64,000 nucleotides of DNA from Cytophagales bacterium (GTDB taxonomy: Bacteria; Bacteroidota; Bacteroidia; Cytophagales; Microscillaceae): the NCBI GenBank assembly GCA_004293905.1, contig RDZE01000015.1:62001-126000 (forward strand). Direction: 5' to 3'. Both the position numbers and the translations under genes were made by a program. Under the pieces are notes generated by a model, which had not been told where the DNA came from, did no database searches, and saw only the letters and a program-made list of their open reading frames with translations. Below are positions 25,138 through 34,075 of the stretch, in pieces; position 1 is the first letter of the stretch; every line of letters begins with the position of its first letter.

Positions 25138-26520
25138 ATGAAAAAAACACTGATTTTATCCATTCTTTATTTATCAATATTTTCACTCACTAAAGCCCAA
25201 AACGAAGCCTGTCAATGTGTGCAAGTATTTGAGCAAATGACCCAAAAAATAGAAAAAAACTACATTGCTTATCATCTAAATAAAAGTGAAATAGAAGAGG
25301 CTTACAAAACCCAAAAAAGTGAGTTCCATAAAAAAAGTACCGAAACAACAATGGAGCAATGTACAGCTTTGCTGCAAGATTTTTTGAGATTCTTTCAAGA
25401 TAAACACGTCTTTGCAGTCGCTTTTCCTAAACCTACTGAAGAGGAACTCAATACTACCAAAATTTTATTACAAAATAACCTTATTAAAGATGTGGGCACA
25501 GTCACTGCAAAAGATATCGAAGGCTATTGGACAGATGGTAGCAGCAAATACGCTATACTGCCAAACCCTAATGAAAATATTAAATTTAGTCATGTAGCCA
25601 TCATCATAGAACACCAAGATGCAGCCAAAATAGGCGAAATAAAATTAGGTGTGAGCCTTAACCAACAACAAGAATGGGTGGGCAAATACTACCCTAACAA
25701 TTATGCTGAAAGATATACACAAATCAAAACTTACAAAGAAGGAAAACTACTCAATATTTGGGGAGGCATCATTTGGGCAAGACTCGACGATAAAAACACA
25801 GCAATATTTTCTCCTATAAAACCTACATTAAAAAACCTAAACGAAAAAACTGTATTAATAGATTTACCTTCTTTTTTGATAGAAAAAAAAGACTTTGATG
25901 ATTTCCTTAAGACCAATGAAAATAGTATTGCGGAAGCCTCTTATCTCATCATCGATTTACGTGGTAATACAGGTGGAAATGGTATTTACTACAATTTATT
26001 CAGTTTTTTTGCCGAAAAAAGCCTAAAAAGCCCACAAGGATTAGCCATCGCCTCCGATGATAATATAGCCTACTTCACAAAATTTGCTAACCTTAATCAA
26101 GCCAACGACCCTCATACAGTTGTGGTAAATAATATGAAAACTAATAATGGGCAAATCGTAAAAGGACCTATTTACCCCGATTTTATGCCTAAAATAAGAA
26201 AAAGTAATATCCAGAAAGTAGTAATATGGACAGACAAAGGTTGCATGAGTGCTGCTGAGGCATTCATACTCCAAGCCAAAGGTTTAAGTACCAAAGTAAC
26301 TACTATAGGCAATGCCACTGGTGGGGTAATAGATTACAATAATGTGAATAGTATACCCATTTCTTGTGAGCGATACGGCATTTATTTCGGCTACCCTACT
26401 TATTCAATGCACGAAAATGTAAAAACACAAGGATATAATAAAACAGGCATTATCCCTGACATCATCATCGAAACCAACGTAGATTATACCAATTTCACAT
26501 TAGAGTTCCTCAATAAATAA
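25138..26520 (+). CDS. Exported S41 family peptidase
   Basis: A 460-residue secreted protein with a signal peptide (cleavage near TKAQ). A helical N-terminal region (about 25-120) precedes a C-terminal tail-specific protease (S41) core: LIIDLRGNTGGNG (about 265-280) and IWTDKGCMSAAEAFILQAKG, where the Ser of MSAAEA is the probable nucleophile. The end GIIPDIIIETN is typical of these proteases. Relatives degrade proteins in the periplasm. It is monocistronic, with a bidirectional terminator after the stop. Confidence 0.85.
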   Translation: MKKTLILSILYLSIFSLTKAQNEACQCVQVFEQMTQKIEKNYIAYHLNKSEIEEAYKTQKSEFHKKSTETTMEQCTALLQDFLRFFQDKHVFAVAFPKPTEEELNTTKILLQNNLIKDVGTVTAKDIEGYWTDGSSKYAILPNPNENIKFSHVAIIIEHQDAAKIGEIKLGVSLNQQQEWVGKYYPNNYAERYTQIKTYKEGKLLNIWGGIIWARLDDKNTAIFSPIKPTLKNLNEKTVLIDLPSFLIEKKDFDDFLKTNENSIAEASYLIIDLRGNTGGNGIYYNLFSFFAEKSLKSPQGLAIASDDNIAYFTKFANLNQANDPHTVVVNNMKTNNGQIVKGPIYPDFMPKIRKSNIQKVVIWTDKGCMSAAEAFILQAKGLSTKVTTIGNATGGVIDYNNVNSIPISCERYGIYFGYPTYSMHENVKTQGYNKTGIIPDIIIETNVDYTNFTLEFLNK

Positions 26521-26546
26521 AGGTCAATAGATATATTAATAAATAG

Positions 26547-26576
26547 AAAAAGAGGCTGTTTATAAACAGCCTCTTT
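26547..26576. terminator. Bidirectional terminator
   Basis: A 30-base perfect palindrome: AAAAGAGGCTGTTTA at 26547-26561 followed by its complement at 26562-26576. It lies between two convergent genes and ends in U-runs on both strands. Confidence 0.9.
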
Positions 26577-26582
26577 TATCTA

Positions 26583-27359
26583 CTACTGAGCAGACCAACC
26601 ACCTTCTATGGGGAAAGTAGCCCCTGTGATTTCGGAACTGCTCGGAGAAGCAAGTAACATAGCCGTTGCCGCCAAAGTTTCTATTTTCACAAACTCTTTT
26701 ACGGCTTGTTTTGCCAGCATCACTTTACTGATTACTTCATCTTCGGTCATTTGATGAGCTTTTGCTTGGTCTTTGATTTGCCCCTCTACCAAAGGCGTGC
26801 GCACATAACCCGGCGCAATAGCATTACAAGTAATGTTATAAGGAGCTCCTTCCAATGCCAATACTTTGGTAAGCCCTGTTACGCCATGTTTGGCAGCCAC
26901 ATACGCCGATTTGAAAGCTGATGCCCTGAGTCCATGTGCGGAGGTAATGTTAATAATGCGCCCAAAATTACGCTCCTTCATCCCCTTCCATACCGCCTTG
27001 CTCGTATGAAAAGCAGAAGAAAGATTCACCCCAATAATCAAATCCCATTTGCTTTCGGGAAAATCTTCTACAGGCGAGACATATTGAACACCCGCATTAT
27101 TAATCAATACACCTACCCCACCCCATTGCTCTTCTACGGTTTGCACCATCGCCTGAATTTCTTCAGGCTTAAGCATATTGGCTGGCGAGAACAAAGTCTT
27201 TACGCCAAATTCTTTTCCAAGTGCTTCGGCTATTTCAGCTCCGTTTGCCTCTAAGCCATTGAGCATAAGGTGATATCCTGCTTTCGCAAATTCGCGCGCA
27301 ATGCCTAATCCAATGCCGCTTGTACTACCTGTAATGATGATATTTTTTTGAAATTCCAT
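26583..27359 (-). CDS. 3-hydroxybutyrate dehydrogenase
   Basis: A 258-residue SDR that most resembles D-3-hydroxybutyrate dehydrogenases, which oxidise 3-hydroxybutyrate to acetoacetate with NAD. Motifs are TGSTSGIG, NNAGVQYVSPVEDFP, the Ser of INITSAHGL, YVAAKHGVTGLTKV with the catalytic Tyr and Lys, and CNAIAPGYVRTPLV. The segment AHGLRASAFKSAYVAAKHG and the C-terminal IEGGWSAQ fit BdhA-type enzymes well. Substrate specificity is inferred from similarity only. It is in a single-gene unit. Confidence 0.85.
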   Translation of the reverse strand: MEFQKNIIITGSTSGIGLGIAREFAKAGYHLMLNGLEANGAEIAEALGKEFGVKTLFSPANMLKPEEIQAMVQTVEEQWGGVGVLINNAGVQYVSPVEDFPESKWDLIIGVNLSSAFHTSKAVWKGMKERNFGRIINITSAHGLRASAFKSAYVAAKHGVTGLTKVLALEGAPYNITCNAIAPGYVRTPLVEGQIKDQAKAHQMTEDEVISKVMLAKQAVKEFVKIETLAATAMLLASPSSSEITGATFPIEGGWSAQ

Positions 27360-27505
27360 AGTAAATCATTATTTTTGTGCTATTATAGTAAAAAAAACTA
27401 AAAAGATTTTGCACTTTGAAATAAAAATATCAATTTAGTGCATGGTTTTTGTACTATTTGTTTCTTGACAAATAAATCTGTACACCCATCAACCCAATAA
27501 AGGTT

Positions 27506-28567
27506 ATGTTAAAATTCATACTACAACGTTTTTTGCGCGGTATTTTGGTCATCATAGGCGTTATTTTTGTACTCTTTGTACTATTTTACGTCTTACCGGG
27601 TAGCCCTGTCGATGTCATAACGGGTGGAAAAGCAACCCCCGAAACGCGCGCGGCTCTTATCAAAGAATTAGACTTAGATAAACCCGTATGGCAACAATTT
27701 CTCTACTATTTGAATGATTTGTCGCCCTTAGCTGTTCATCACGACACACCTGAGCGTCAGAAAGAATATGGGTATCTAAAAATTATAAAATTTGGTGAAA
27801 ATGCCTTTGTGTTAAAATTCCCCTATCTACGCCGTTCGTACTCTTATCAAGAAGGGAAATTAGTTTCTCAAATTCTATTAGAAGATATGGAAGGCACACT
27901 CATATTGGCAATTACCTCTATGTTTTTTGCCACTGTCATTGGGGTTTTCTTAGGTACTATTGCTGCAGTTCGTCAAAATACTTGGGTAGATTATACTTTA
28001 GTTACGGTTTCGTCTTTTGGCATCTCAGTCCCCTCCTTTGTATTGGCTATCTTAGTCGCTATTACTTTTGGGCACTACCTCAAAGATTATACAGGTTTAG
28101 AGATGACAGGTTCTTTATGGACAGACAACCGCTTCGGGAAAGCCGAGCTAAAATTAGGCAATCTCATTTTACCTACCTTTACATTAGCTATGCGTCCGTT
28201 GGCTATCATCGTACAACTCACGCGAAGCTCTATGATAGAAGTATTATCGCAAGACTTTATTCGTACAGCCAAAGCCAAAGGGCTTACATTTTATGAAGTA
28301 ATCAGAAAACATGCACTCAAAAACGCTCTTAACCCTGTTATTACGGCTGTTTCTGGTTGGTTAGCTTCTTTGATGGCAGGTGCTTTCTTCATTGAGTACA
28401 TCTTTAATTGGAAAGGCATAGGTATGACTACAGTAAAAGCTGCTGCCGACTTCCGCGATGCGCCCGTAGTTATTGGTGCTACTATCTTAATTGGTATCAT
28501 ATTCGTCATTATCAATATATTGGTAGATGTGATTTATGCCCTTTTAGACCCTCGTATTCGTCTATAA
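27506..28567 (+). CDS. ABC transporter permease (DppB/OppB type)
   Basis: A 353-residue inner-membrane subunit of a dipeptide/oligopeptide-type ABC importer. It has the family N-terminus (FILQRFLRGILVIIGVIFVL, YVLPGSPVD), about six transmembrane helices, and the EAA loop RTAKAKGLTFYEVIRKHALK, which contacts the ATPase. The C-terminus VDVIYALLDPRIRL is typical. A roughly 65-residue periplasmic insertion follows helix 1. No second permease, ATPase or binding protein adjoins, so the partners must be encoded elsewhere. Confidence 0.92.
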   Translation: MLKFILQRFLRGILVIIGVIFVLFVLFYVLPGSPVDVITGGKATPETRAALIKELDLDKPVWQQFLYYLNDLSPLAVHHDTPERQKEYGYLKIIKFGENAFVLKFPYLRRSYSYQEGKLVSQILLEDMEGTLILAITSMFFATVIGVFLGTIAAVRQNTWVDYTLVTVSSFGISVPSFVLAILVAITFGHYLKDYTGLEMTGSLWTDNRFGKAELKLGNLILPTFTLAMRPLAIIVQLTRSSMIEVLSQDFIRTAKAKGLTFYEVIRKHALKNALNPVITAVSGWLASLMAGAFFIEYIFNWKGIGMTTVKAAADFRDAPVVIGATILIGIIFVIINILVDVIYALLDPRIRL

Positions 28568-28584
28568 AAAATATTTTTTGCCCA

Positions 28585-28618
28585 TTGTTTTATAATCTAA
28601 AAATATGATTTATCTTTG
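28585..28618 (+). promoter_or_regulatory. nqrD promoter
   Basis: TTG (28585-28587), N23 and TATCTTTG (28611-28618), 25 bases before the ATG at 28644. The -7 match is exact, and the spacer is at the long end of the Bacteroidota range. Confidence 0.6.
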
Positions 28619-28643
28619 TGCATCAAAAATAAAATAAACGCTT

Positions 28644-29303
28644 ATGGCAGAAGTAGCAGAAAAAAAGGTAGCCACACCAAGTGAACCTTTGCTTTCAAAG
28701 AAAAACTTAAAGTTACTCACTCACCCCTTAGATGCAGACAATCCCGTTACGGTACAAGTATTGGGTATTTGTTCAGCATTGGCGATCACAATACAAATGG
28801 AAACTGCCCTTACGATGGCATTAGGTTTGACATTCGTTACTGCATTTTCTAATTTAATCATCTCTTTACTTCGTAATACAATACCCTCTCGCATACGTAT
28901 TATCGTTCAGTTGGCTATAGTATCCTTGTTTGTAATCTTGGTAGACCAATTGCTCAAAGCCTACTTGTATGATATTTCTAAAAGACTTTCCGTGTTTGTG
29001 GGTCTTATCATTACTAACTGTATCGTGATGGGTCGCTTGGAAGCCTTTGCAATGGGCAATAAGCCAATTCCTTCTTTTTTAGATGGCATAGGCAATGGCT
29101 TAGGGTATGGACTAATATTGATGATTATCGCTTTCATCAGAGAATTATTCGGTTCGGGGTCATTATGGGGTTTCAAAGTATTTGAAATGGCAGGTATTCC
29201 CTTTCAAGGAAACGGCTTGATGATGTTGCCCGCAGGAGCTTGTATTGTATTAGGAGTTATTATTTGGATACAACGCTCTCTGAATGGTTATTCGGAAGAC
29301 TAA
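28644..29303 (+). CDS. nqrD: Na+-translocating NADH:quinone reductase subunit D
   Basis: NqrD is a membrane subunit of the sodium-pumping NADH:quinone reductase. The 219-residue protein has a short cytoplasmic N-terminus and six helices. Family segments are NPVTVQVLGICSALAITIQM, ITNCIVMGRLEAFAM and SFLDGIGNGLGYGLI, then FIRELFGSGSLWGF. These fit NqrD, with RnfE as its distant relative. The rest of nqrABCEF, usually co-located, is not here. The gene has its own promoter and terminator. Confidence 0.9.
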   Translation: MAEVAEKKVATPSEPLLSKKNLKLLTHPLDADNPVTVQVLGICSALAITIQMETALTMALGLTFVTAFSNLIISLLRNTIPSRIRIIVQLAIVSLFVILVDQLLKAYLYDISKRLSVFVGLIITNCIVMGRLEAFAMGNKPIPSFLDGIGNGLGYGLILMIIAFIRELFGSGSLWGFKVFEMAGIPFQGNGLMMLPAGACIVLGVIIWIQRSLNGYSED

Positions 29304-29332
29304 TGCAATCAAAAGACATTGGGAAAATATAT

Positions 29333-29372
29333 AAAAAAGACCCTTAAGAGTAATTCTTGAGGGTTCTTTTTT
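29333..29372 (+). terminator. Intrinsic terminator after nqrD
   Basis: AAAAAAGACCCTTAAGA pairs with TTCTTGAGGGTTCTTTTTT around a short loop, with a T-run at the end. Confidence 0.8.
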
Positions 29373-29493
29373 AAGCATAATCTTACATATAAGGTTACCT
29401 AATATTAATGTTAAGTATTTACACTTTAGAAGTAAAAAAACAAAAATACACACCACCTGATTACTCAACTTCTTTATAATTAAATTGTAACAC

Positions 29494-31041
29494 ATGAGCC
29501 TAAAATTATCTAAACAATTATTATTTTCATTTCTACTCCTACTATCTTTCTTACATACATCAAATATTGCAAAGGCACAAGAAGACTATAACCTTATGCA
29601 ATATAACTATACCCCAATGCTTACCAATCCGGGTATGTTTACAGAAGATAGGAATATTAAATTTATACTTAACTACCGCAACCAACCCAATGTAACAGGC
29701 GATAATTTTCGTACTGCTATGTTTTCATTTATTTACCCTTTCATCAATAAATATACAGGGCAAAGATGGGGCGGTTTGGGTGTTGGTTTGGTCAATGACT
29801 TACCGGGCAATTTTTTACAAAATAATGGTGTATTGTTAGGTTATGCCCATAATTTCAAATTGGCTGCCCGCCGAAACTATCACTTTCTGAGTGTAGGCTT
29901 GCAAGGAGGCTATTACCAACGCAGTGTAAATATAGCAGGGCTTTCTACCATCAATCAATACAACAATGGCGTATTCGACCCCAACATCCCCGTGAATGAA
30001 AATACTGCCTCCAATACCCGTAATTATTTTGTAGTAACTCCGGGCGTGATGTGGCAAATGAATGACTCTACAGGCAAACAAAAAGCTTTTTTAGGTTTTT
30101 CTATTTTTAATACCAATACCCCTAACAATTCTTTTTATAATGAAGTAGTGTACCGCCTACCTATTCACTATGTAACTGTAGGGGGCTATACTGTTTATGA
30201 ACGTGGGTTACTTTCTGTTACTCCTACTTTCCGCTGGATTCATAGAGCAGGCTCCAATGAAATACTATTAGGTGCTTGGACTAAATACAAACTGATGGGT
30301 AGTTCCAATGAAAAAAGTTTTCTTAAACCGGGTTATGCTACCTTAGGGCTTTGGTACAACGAAAATGAGGCTTTTGTGGCTTCTGTAGGTTTTGACCAAC
30401 CTCGCTATTTTGTTTCTTTTAACTTAGACTTTCCTGTTTCTAACAATGCCACCAAATGGCAAGGAAATACAGTATTCGAAATTGCTTTAGGGTTTAAAAT
30501 AGAAAGAAAAGTACTCAAACGCCTTGACCCCGCCGAAATTGTAGACCCTTATCCTTTAAAATTAGATACTCCTCAAATCACAGGCATCAATTTACCTATT
30601 GTTGCTTTCCCACCGCCTAAAATAGAGCCTAAAAAGAAAAAAGAGGTAAAAGACGTGCAAGAAGACGGAGCATTCCGTTTCAAAATAGGTAGCTCGGAGT
30701 TAGATGATGCCTCCAAACGCCTTCTTGATAGTGTGGCATTAGTAATGCAAGAACACCCAGACGCGGTCATTGTTGTATCGGGGCACACTTGCGACATAGG
30801 CACTTTTGAGAGTAATATGCGCCTTTCAGAACAAAGAGCCGCCGCAATGAAAGATTATATCGCTAAGTATTCAAATATAGACCCTAATCGTATTCAAACT
30901 AAAGGATATGGACCTACCAAACCTATTTTACCTAATACAAACGAACCTAACCGCGCGCAAAATAGACGTGTAGCTTTCAAAATATCGTATAGTACTAGTG
31001 AAGAATCGGAAGATGATGGCTACGGAGAGGAGGAAGAGTAA
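29494..31041 (+). CDS. PorP/SprF-like outer-membrane protein fused to an OmpA domain
   Basis: A 515-residue exported protein. The signal peptide ends near KAQE. Residues about 30-345 are a PorP/SprF-family beta-barrel (start EDYNLMQYNYTPMLTNPGMF, then a YRNQ motif, then many short beta strands), a family linked to type IX secretion and gliding adhesin delivery. A charged hinge (PPPKIEPKKKKEVKDVQ) leads to a peptidoglycan-binding OmpA domain (about 400-500) with SGHTCDIG, NMRLSEQRAAAMKDYI and NRAQNRRV. The two domains are usually in separate proteins. An FG-GAP protein gene follows on the same strand. Confidence 0.88.
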   Translation: MSLKLSKQLLFSFLLLLSFLHTSNIAKAQEDYNLMQYNYTPMLTNPGMFTEDRNIKFILNYRNQPNVTGDNFRTAMFSFIYPFINKYTGQRWGGLGVGLVNDLPGNFLQNNGVLLGYAHNFKLAARRNYHFLSVGLQGGYYQRSVNIAGLSTINQYNNGVFDPNIPVNENTASNTRNYFVVTPGVMWQMNDSTGKQKAFLGFSIFNTNTPNNSFYNEVVYRLPIHYVTVGGYTVYERGLLSVTPTFRWIHRAGSNEILLGAWTKYKLMGSSNEKSFLKPGYATLGLWYNENEAFVASVGFDQPRYFVSFNLDFPVSNNATKWQGNTVFEIALGFKIERKVLKRLDPAEIVDPYPLKLDTPQITGINLPIVAFPPPKIEPKKKKEVKDVQEDGAFRFKIGSSELDDASKRLLDSVALVMQEHPDAVIVVSGHTCDIGTFESNMRLSEQRAAAMKDYIAKYSNIDPNRIQTKGYGPTKPILPNTNEPNRAQNRRVAFKISYSTSEESEDDGYGEEEE

Positions 31042-31101
31042 AATGAAACAATATTCAATTCACATATTTTATAATTTTTAAGCACCCTAAAATGATCACT
31101 T

Positions 31102-32607
31102 ATGAAAAAATTGTTAATTATTAGCTTCCTTATTATAGCTTCACTCCCTACTTTTGCACAATACGAGGAGTCCTCAGCCGTTTTCAGAGTACTTACCTCA
31201 AGTACTGCCAAATTTGGCGATTATAACCAAGATGGTTATTTGGACATTGTTTCTTCAGGTTGGGACGTAGCTGAAAAAAAACGCTATGCCATTCTTTATG
31301 AAAATAACAATGGGAAAGATTTTTCTATTAATACACAAACATCATTGAAAGGGGTCAATGATGTAACGCCTAACAATGCCGCTTGGGGAGATTTGAACAA
31401 TGACAACCAAATAGACCTCATCATAGCAGGACAAGACGGAGGGCAACGTACTGCAACCATTTATGTGGGCTCAGGGCAAAGATTGCTCAACTTTGCTACC
31501 CTTACTGGTGTTTTTGCAAGTTCAGTTTCTTGGACAGACTATAACGGAGATGGCTGGCAAGACATTCTTATCACTGGCATTAATACGAAACATGTAGACG
31601 TAAGCGAAATTTTTCAGAATAACCAAGGGGGTAGTTTCGCACCCTCCTCTGTCAAATTAGAAGGCGTGTTTGATGGTACTTCTGTATGGGGCGATATGGA
31701 CAAAGATGGAGACGCAGATTTATTGGTAACAGGAAAATCTGCCCATGGACAATTAGTAAGCCTTGTGTATGAAAATTTAGGCAATGGTATTTTTAAAAAC
31801 TTAGAACTCAATCTTGTACCCCTCAGAAGAGCCTCTGCCGCTTGGGGCGATTACGACAATGATGGTTATTTGGATTTTCTTATTTCAGGGTTTAACGTAA
31901 AAGAACACCCTACCACACAACTTTACCATAATAATGGCAACAAAACCTTCTCTCCCGTCAAAACAATTATTACAGACCTATCAAGCAGTGCCATTGCTTG
32001 GGGTGATGTAGATAACAATGGCGAGTTAGATGTGCTTGTTTCAGGTGAAGACGTGAACCACACAAAGTCAACAAAAGTTTATCTAAATAACAAAGGGAAT
32101 TTTACAGATGCAAACTATGGCATCATAGGTATAGATATGGGAGGTATGGACTTGGGAGATATGAATAATGATGGTAAATTAGATATGATTGTTACGGGAC
32201 AAAATCAAGAATTTAAAGGAGTAACAAAATTATACCTCAATAAATGTTCAAAAACCAATACTGCACCTAACAGCCCAGAAGGTTTGACGGTAAAAAAAGA
32301 AGGTAATCAAATTACGCTTTCTTGGCAAGAAGCTGCTGATGCTGGCGACGCTGACACACAAACCCCCTCAAAAGCATTGACTTACAACATAAGAATAGGC
32401 ACAAAAAGCAATGGAACTGAAGTAGTTTCGCCTTTGGCAGACCTAAAAACAGGAAAACGTTTCGTAGTAGAAATGGGTAATGTAGGTCATACTACTTCTT
32501 ACACCATTACACTCCCAAAAGGCACTTATTATTGGAGCGTACAAACAATTGATAATGGATATATGGGCTCTAATTTTTCTACTGAACAAACCTTTACCGT
32601 AGAATAG
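31102..32607 (+). CDS. Exported FG-GAP/VCBS repeat protein with C-terminal FN3 domain
   Basis: A 501-residue secreted protein with a signal peptide ending near TFAQ. Seven integrin-alpha-like repeats, each about 55 residues, share the core WGDxDNDGxxDxLxxG (for example WGDLNNDNQIDLIIAG and WGDYDNDGYLDFLISG). The D-x-D/N-x-D-G Ca2+-binding loops should build one beta-propeller. A fibronectin type III-like domain follows (about 385-500). There is no recognisable type IX C-terminal sorting domain. A role in surface adhesion is inferred. Confidence 0.9.
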   Translation: MKKLLIISFLIIASLPTFAQYEESSAVFRVLTSSTAKFGDYNQDGYLDIVSSGWDVAEKKRYAILYENNNGKDFSINTQTSLKGVNDVTPNNAAWGDLNNDNQIDLIIAGQDGGQRTATIYVGSGQRLLNFATLTGVFASSVSWTDYNGDGWQDILITGINTKHVDVSEIFQNNQGGSFAPSSVKLEGVFDGTSVWGDMDKDGDADLLVTGKSAHGQLVSLVYENLGNGIFKNLELNLVPLRRASAAWGDYDNDGYLDFLISGFNVKEHPTTQLYHNNGNKTFSPVKTIITDLSSSAIAWGDVDNNGELDVLVSGEDVNHTKSTKVYLNNKGNFTDANYGIIGIDMGGMDLGDMNNDGKLDMIVTGQNQEFKGVTKLYLNKCSKTNTAPNSPEGLTVKKEGNQITLSWQEAADAGDADTQTPSKALTYNIRIGTKSNGTEVVSPLADLKTGKRFVVEMGNVGHTTSYTITLPKGTYYWSVQTIDNGYMGSNFSTEQTFTVE

Positions 32608-32627
32608 TCATATTCATCTATTTTTAG

Positions 32628-32664
32628 AAAGAAGGGGCTTTTTAAAAGTTCCTTCTTTTTTTTT
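32628..32664 (+). terminator. Terminator after the FG-GAP gene
   Basis: AAAGAAGG (from 32628) pairs with CCTTCTTT, with an inner CTTTTT-AAAAG pairing, and is followed by a long T-run. Confidence 0.8.
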
Positions 32665-32791
32665 CAAAAAATGATTTAGAGAAAAATAAGAACTTTTTTA
32701 TTGTTTTTTTAGCAATTGGATAAAAATTTGATTTATTTTATAGCAAAATAGAGTATATTATTTTGTAAAAAACTAAAATCCTTATCTAATA

Positions 32792-34075
32792 ATGACTTAT
32801 ACCGCTATCATGGTTTTGATTTTCATAGTAGGTTATACGGCTATCACCTTAGAACACCCTATCAAAATCAATAAAACCGCCTCCGCCCTACTTACTGGTG
32901 TCTTGTGTTGGACTATCTACATCATTTTTAGTACAGACATCAAACACGTAGAAGAATCGCTCTCACACCATTTAGGGTCTGTTTCTGAAATCCTTTTCTT
33001 TTTATTAGGTGCTATGACCATCGTAGAACTCGTTGATGCGCACGAAGGATTCAGAATCGTTACAGATAGAATCACTACACGCAACAGCCGCGTACTTTTA
33101 TGGATTATCTGTTGGGTGAGCTTTTTCCTCTCCTCCGTGTTAGACAATCTCACCACCTCTATAGTAATGGTTTCCTTGCTCAGAAAACTGATAGACAATG
33201 CCGATATGCGCAAATATTATGCGGGGTTGGTCATCATTGCAGCCAATGCGGGCGGTGCTTGGACACCAATAGGAGATGTAACCACCACCATGCTTTGGAT
33301 TGGCGGACAAGTAACTACTGCCAATATTATGACTTCTTTGTTTATCCCTAGTGTAATTTGCTTGTTAATTCCTTTATTATTCGTTACTTTCAGACTCAAA
33401 GGCGATATTCAAAATGACAAAGTACAAGTATTAGAACCAATGGAAAACCCGACTAACTCTAAAATAATGCTGGCTTTTGGTGTAGGCTCATTGGTTTTTG
33501 TACCTATTTTCAAAACCGTTACACATTTGCCTCCTTACATGGGCATATTGTTTGGCTTAGGCGTGCTTTGGGTTATTTCAGAAATACTCAATAGCAACAA
33601 AGATGAAGAAGAAAGACACCAATATTCTGCTTCTTATGCACTTTCGCGCATTGATGCCTCAAGCATATTGTTCTTTTTGGGTATTCTGATAGCGATTGGC
33701 TCTTTGGAAGCTACAGGCACTTTGATTGCTTTGGCTCAATGGATGGATGCGAATATCGGCAATCAAGATGTAATTGTTATGGCTATTGGACTCGCTTCTG
33801 CTGTCATTGACAACGTCCCTCTTGTGGCGGCTTCTATGGGTATGTATCCCTTGTCCCAATTCCCTACTGATAGTAAAATATGGGAATTTATGGCATATTG
33901 TGCAGGTACAGGAGGAAGTATTCTTATCATTGGCTCCGCAGCAGGTGTAGCAGTGATGGGTATGGAAAAAATTGACTTCTTTTGGTATGTCAAAAAAATA
34001 AGCCTACCCGCATTGATAGGCTATTTTGCAGGGGCTTTCACCTACATCGGTATTTATATGTTATTGCACGGCTAA
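32792..34075 (+). CDS. nhaD: NhaD-type Na+/H+ antiporter
   Basis: A 427-residue inner-membrane transporter with about twelve helices, which expels Na+ in exchange for H+. Family segments are TLEHPIKINKTASALLTGV, LFFLLGAMTIVELVDAHEGF, SVLDNLTTSIVMVSL, a NAGGAWTPIGDVTTTMLWIG loop in mid-protein, and AVIDNVPLVAAS. These distinguish NhaD from NhaA or NhaB. The 3' end overlaps the convergent aminotransferase gene by 15 bp. The Na+ pump subunit gene nqrD is about 3.5 kb upstream, which fits a sodium-using cell. Confidence 0.93.
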   Translation: MTYTAIMVLIFIVGYTAITLEHPIKINKTASALLTGVLCWTIYIIFSTDIKHVEESLSHHLGSVSEILFFLLGAMTIVELVDAHEGFRIVTDRITTRNSRVLLWIICWVSFFLSSVLDNLTTSIVMVSLLRKLIDNADMRKYYAGLVIIAANAGGAWTPIGDVTTTMLWIGGQVTTANIMTSLFIPSVICLLIPLLFVTFRLKGDIQNDKVQVLEPMENPTNSKIMLAFGVGSLVFVPIFKTVTHLPPYMGILFGLGVLWVISEILNSNKDEEERHQYSASYALSRIDASSILFFLGILIAIGSLEATGTLIALAQWMDANIGNQDVIVMAIGLASAVIDNVPLVAASMGMYPLSQFPTDSKIWEFMAYCAGTGGSILIIGSAAGVAVMGMEKIDFFWYVKKISLPALIGYFAGAFTYIGIYMLLHG

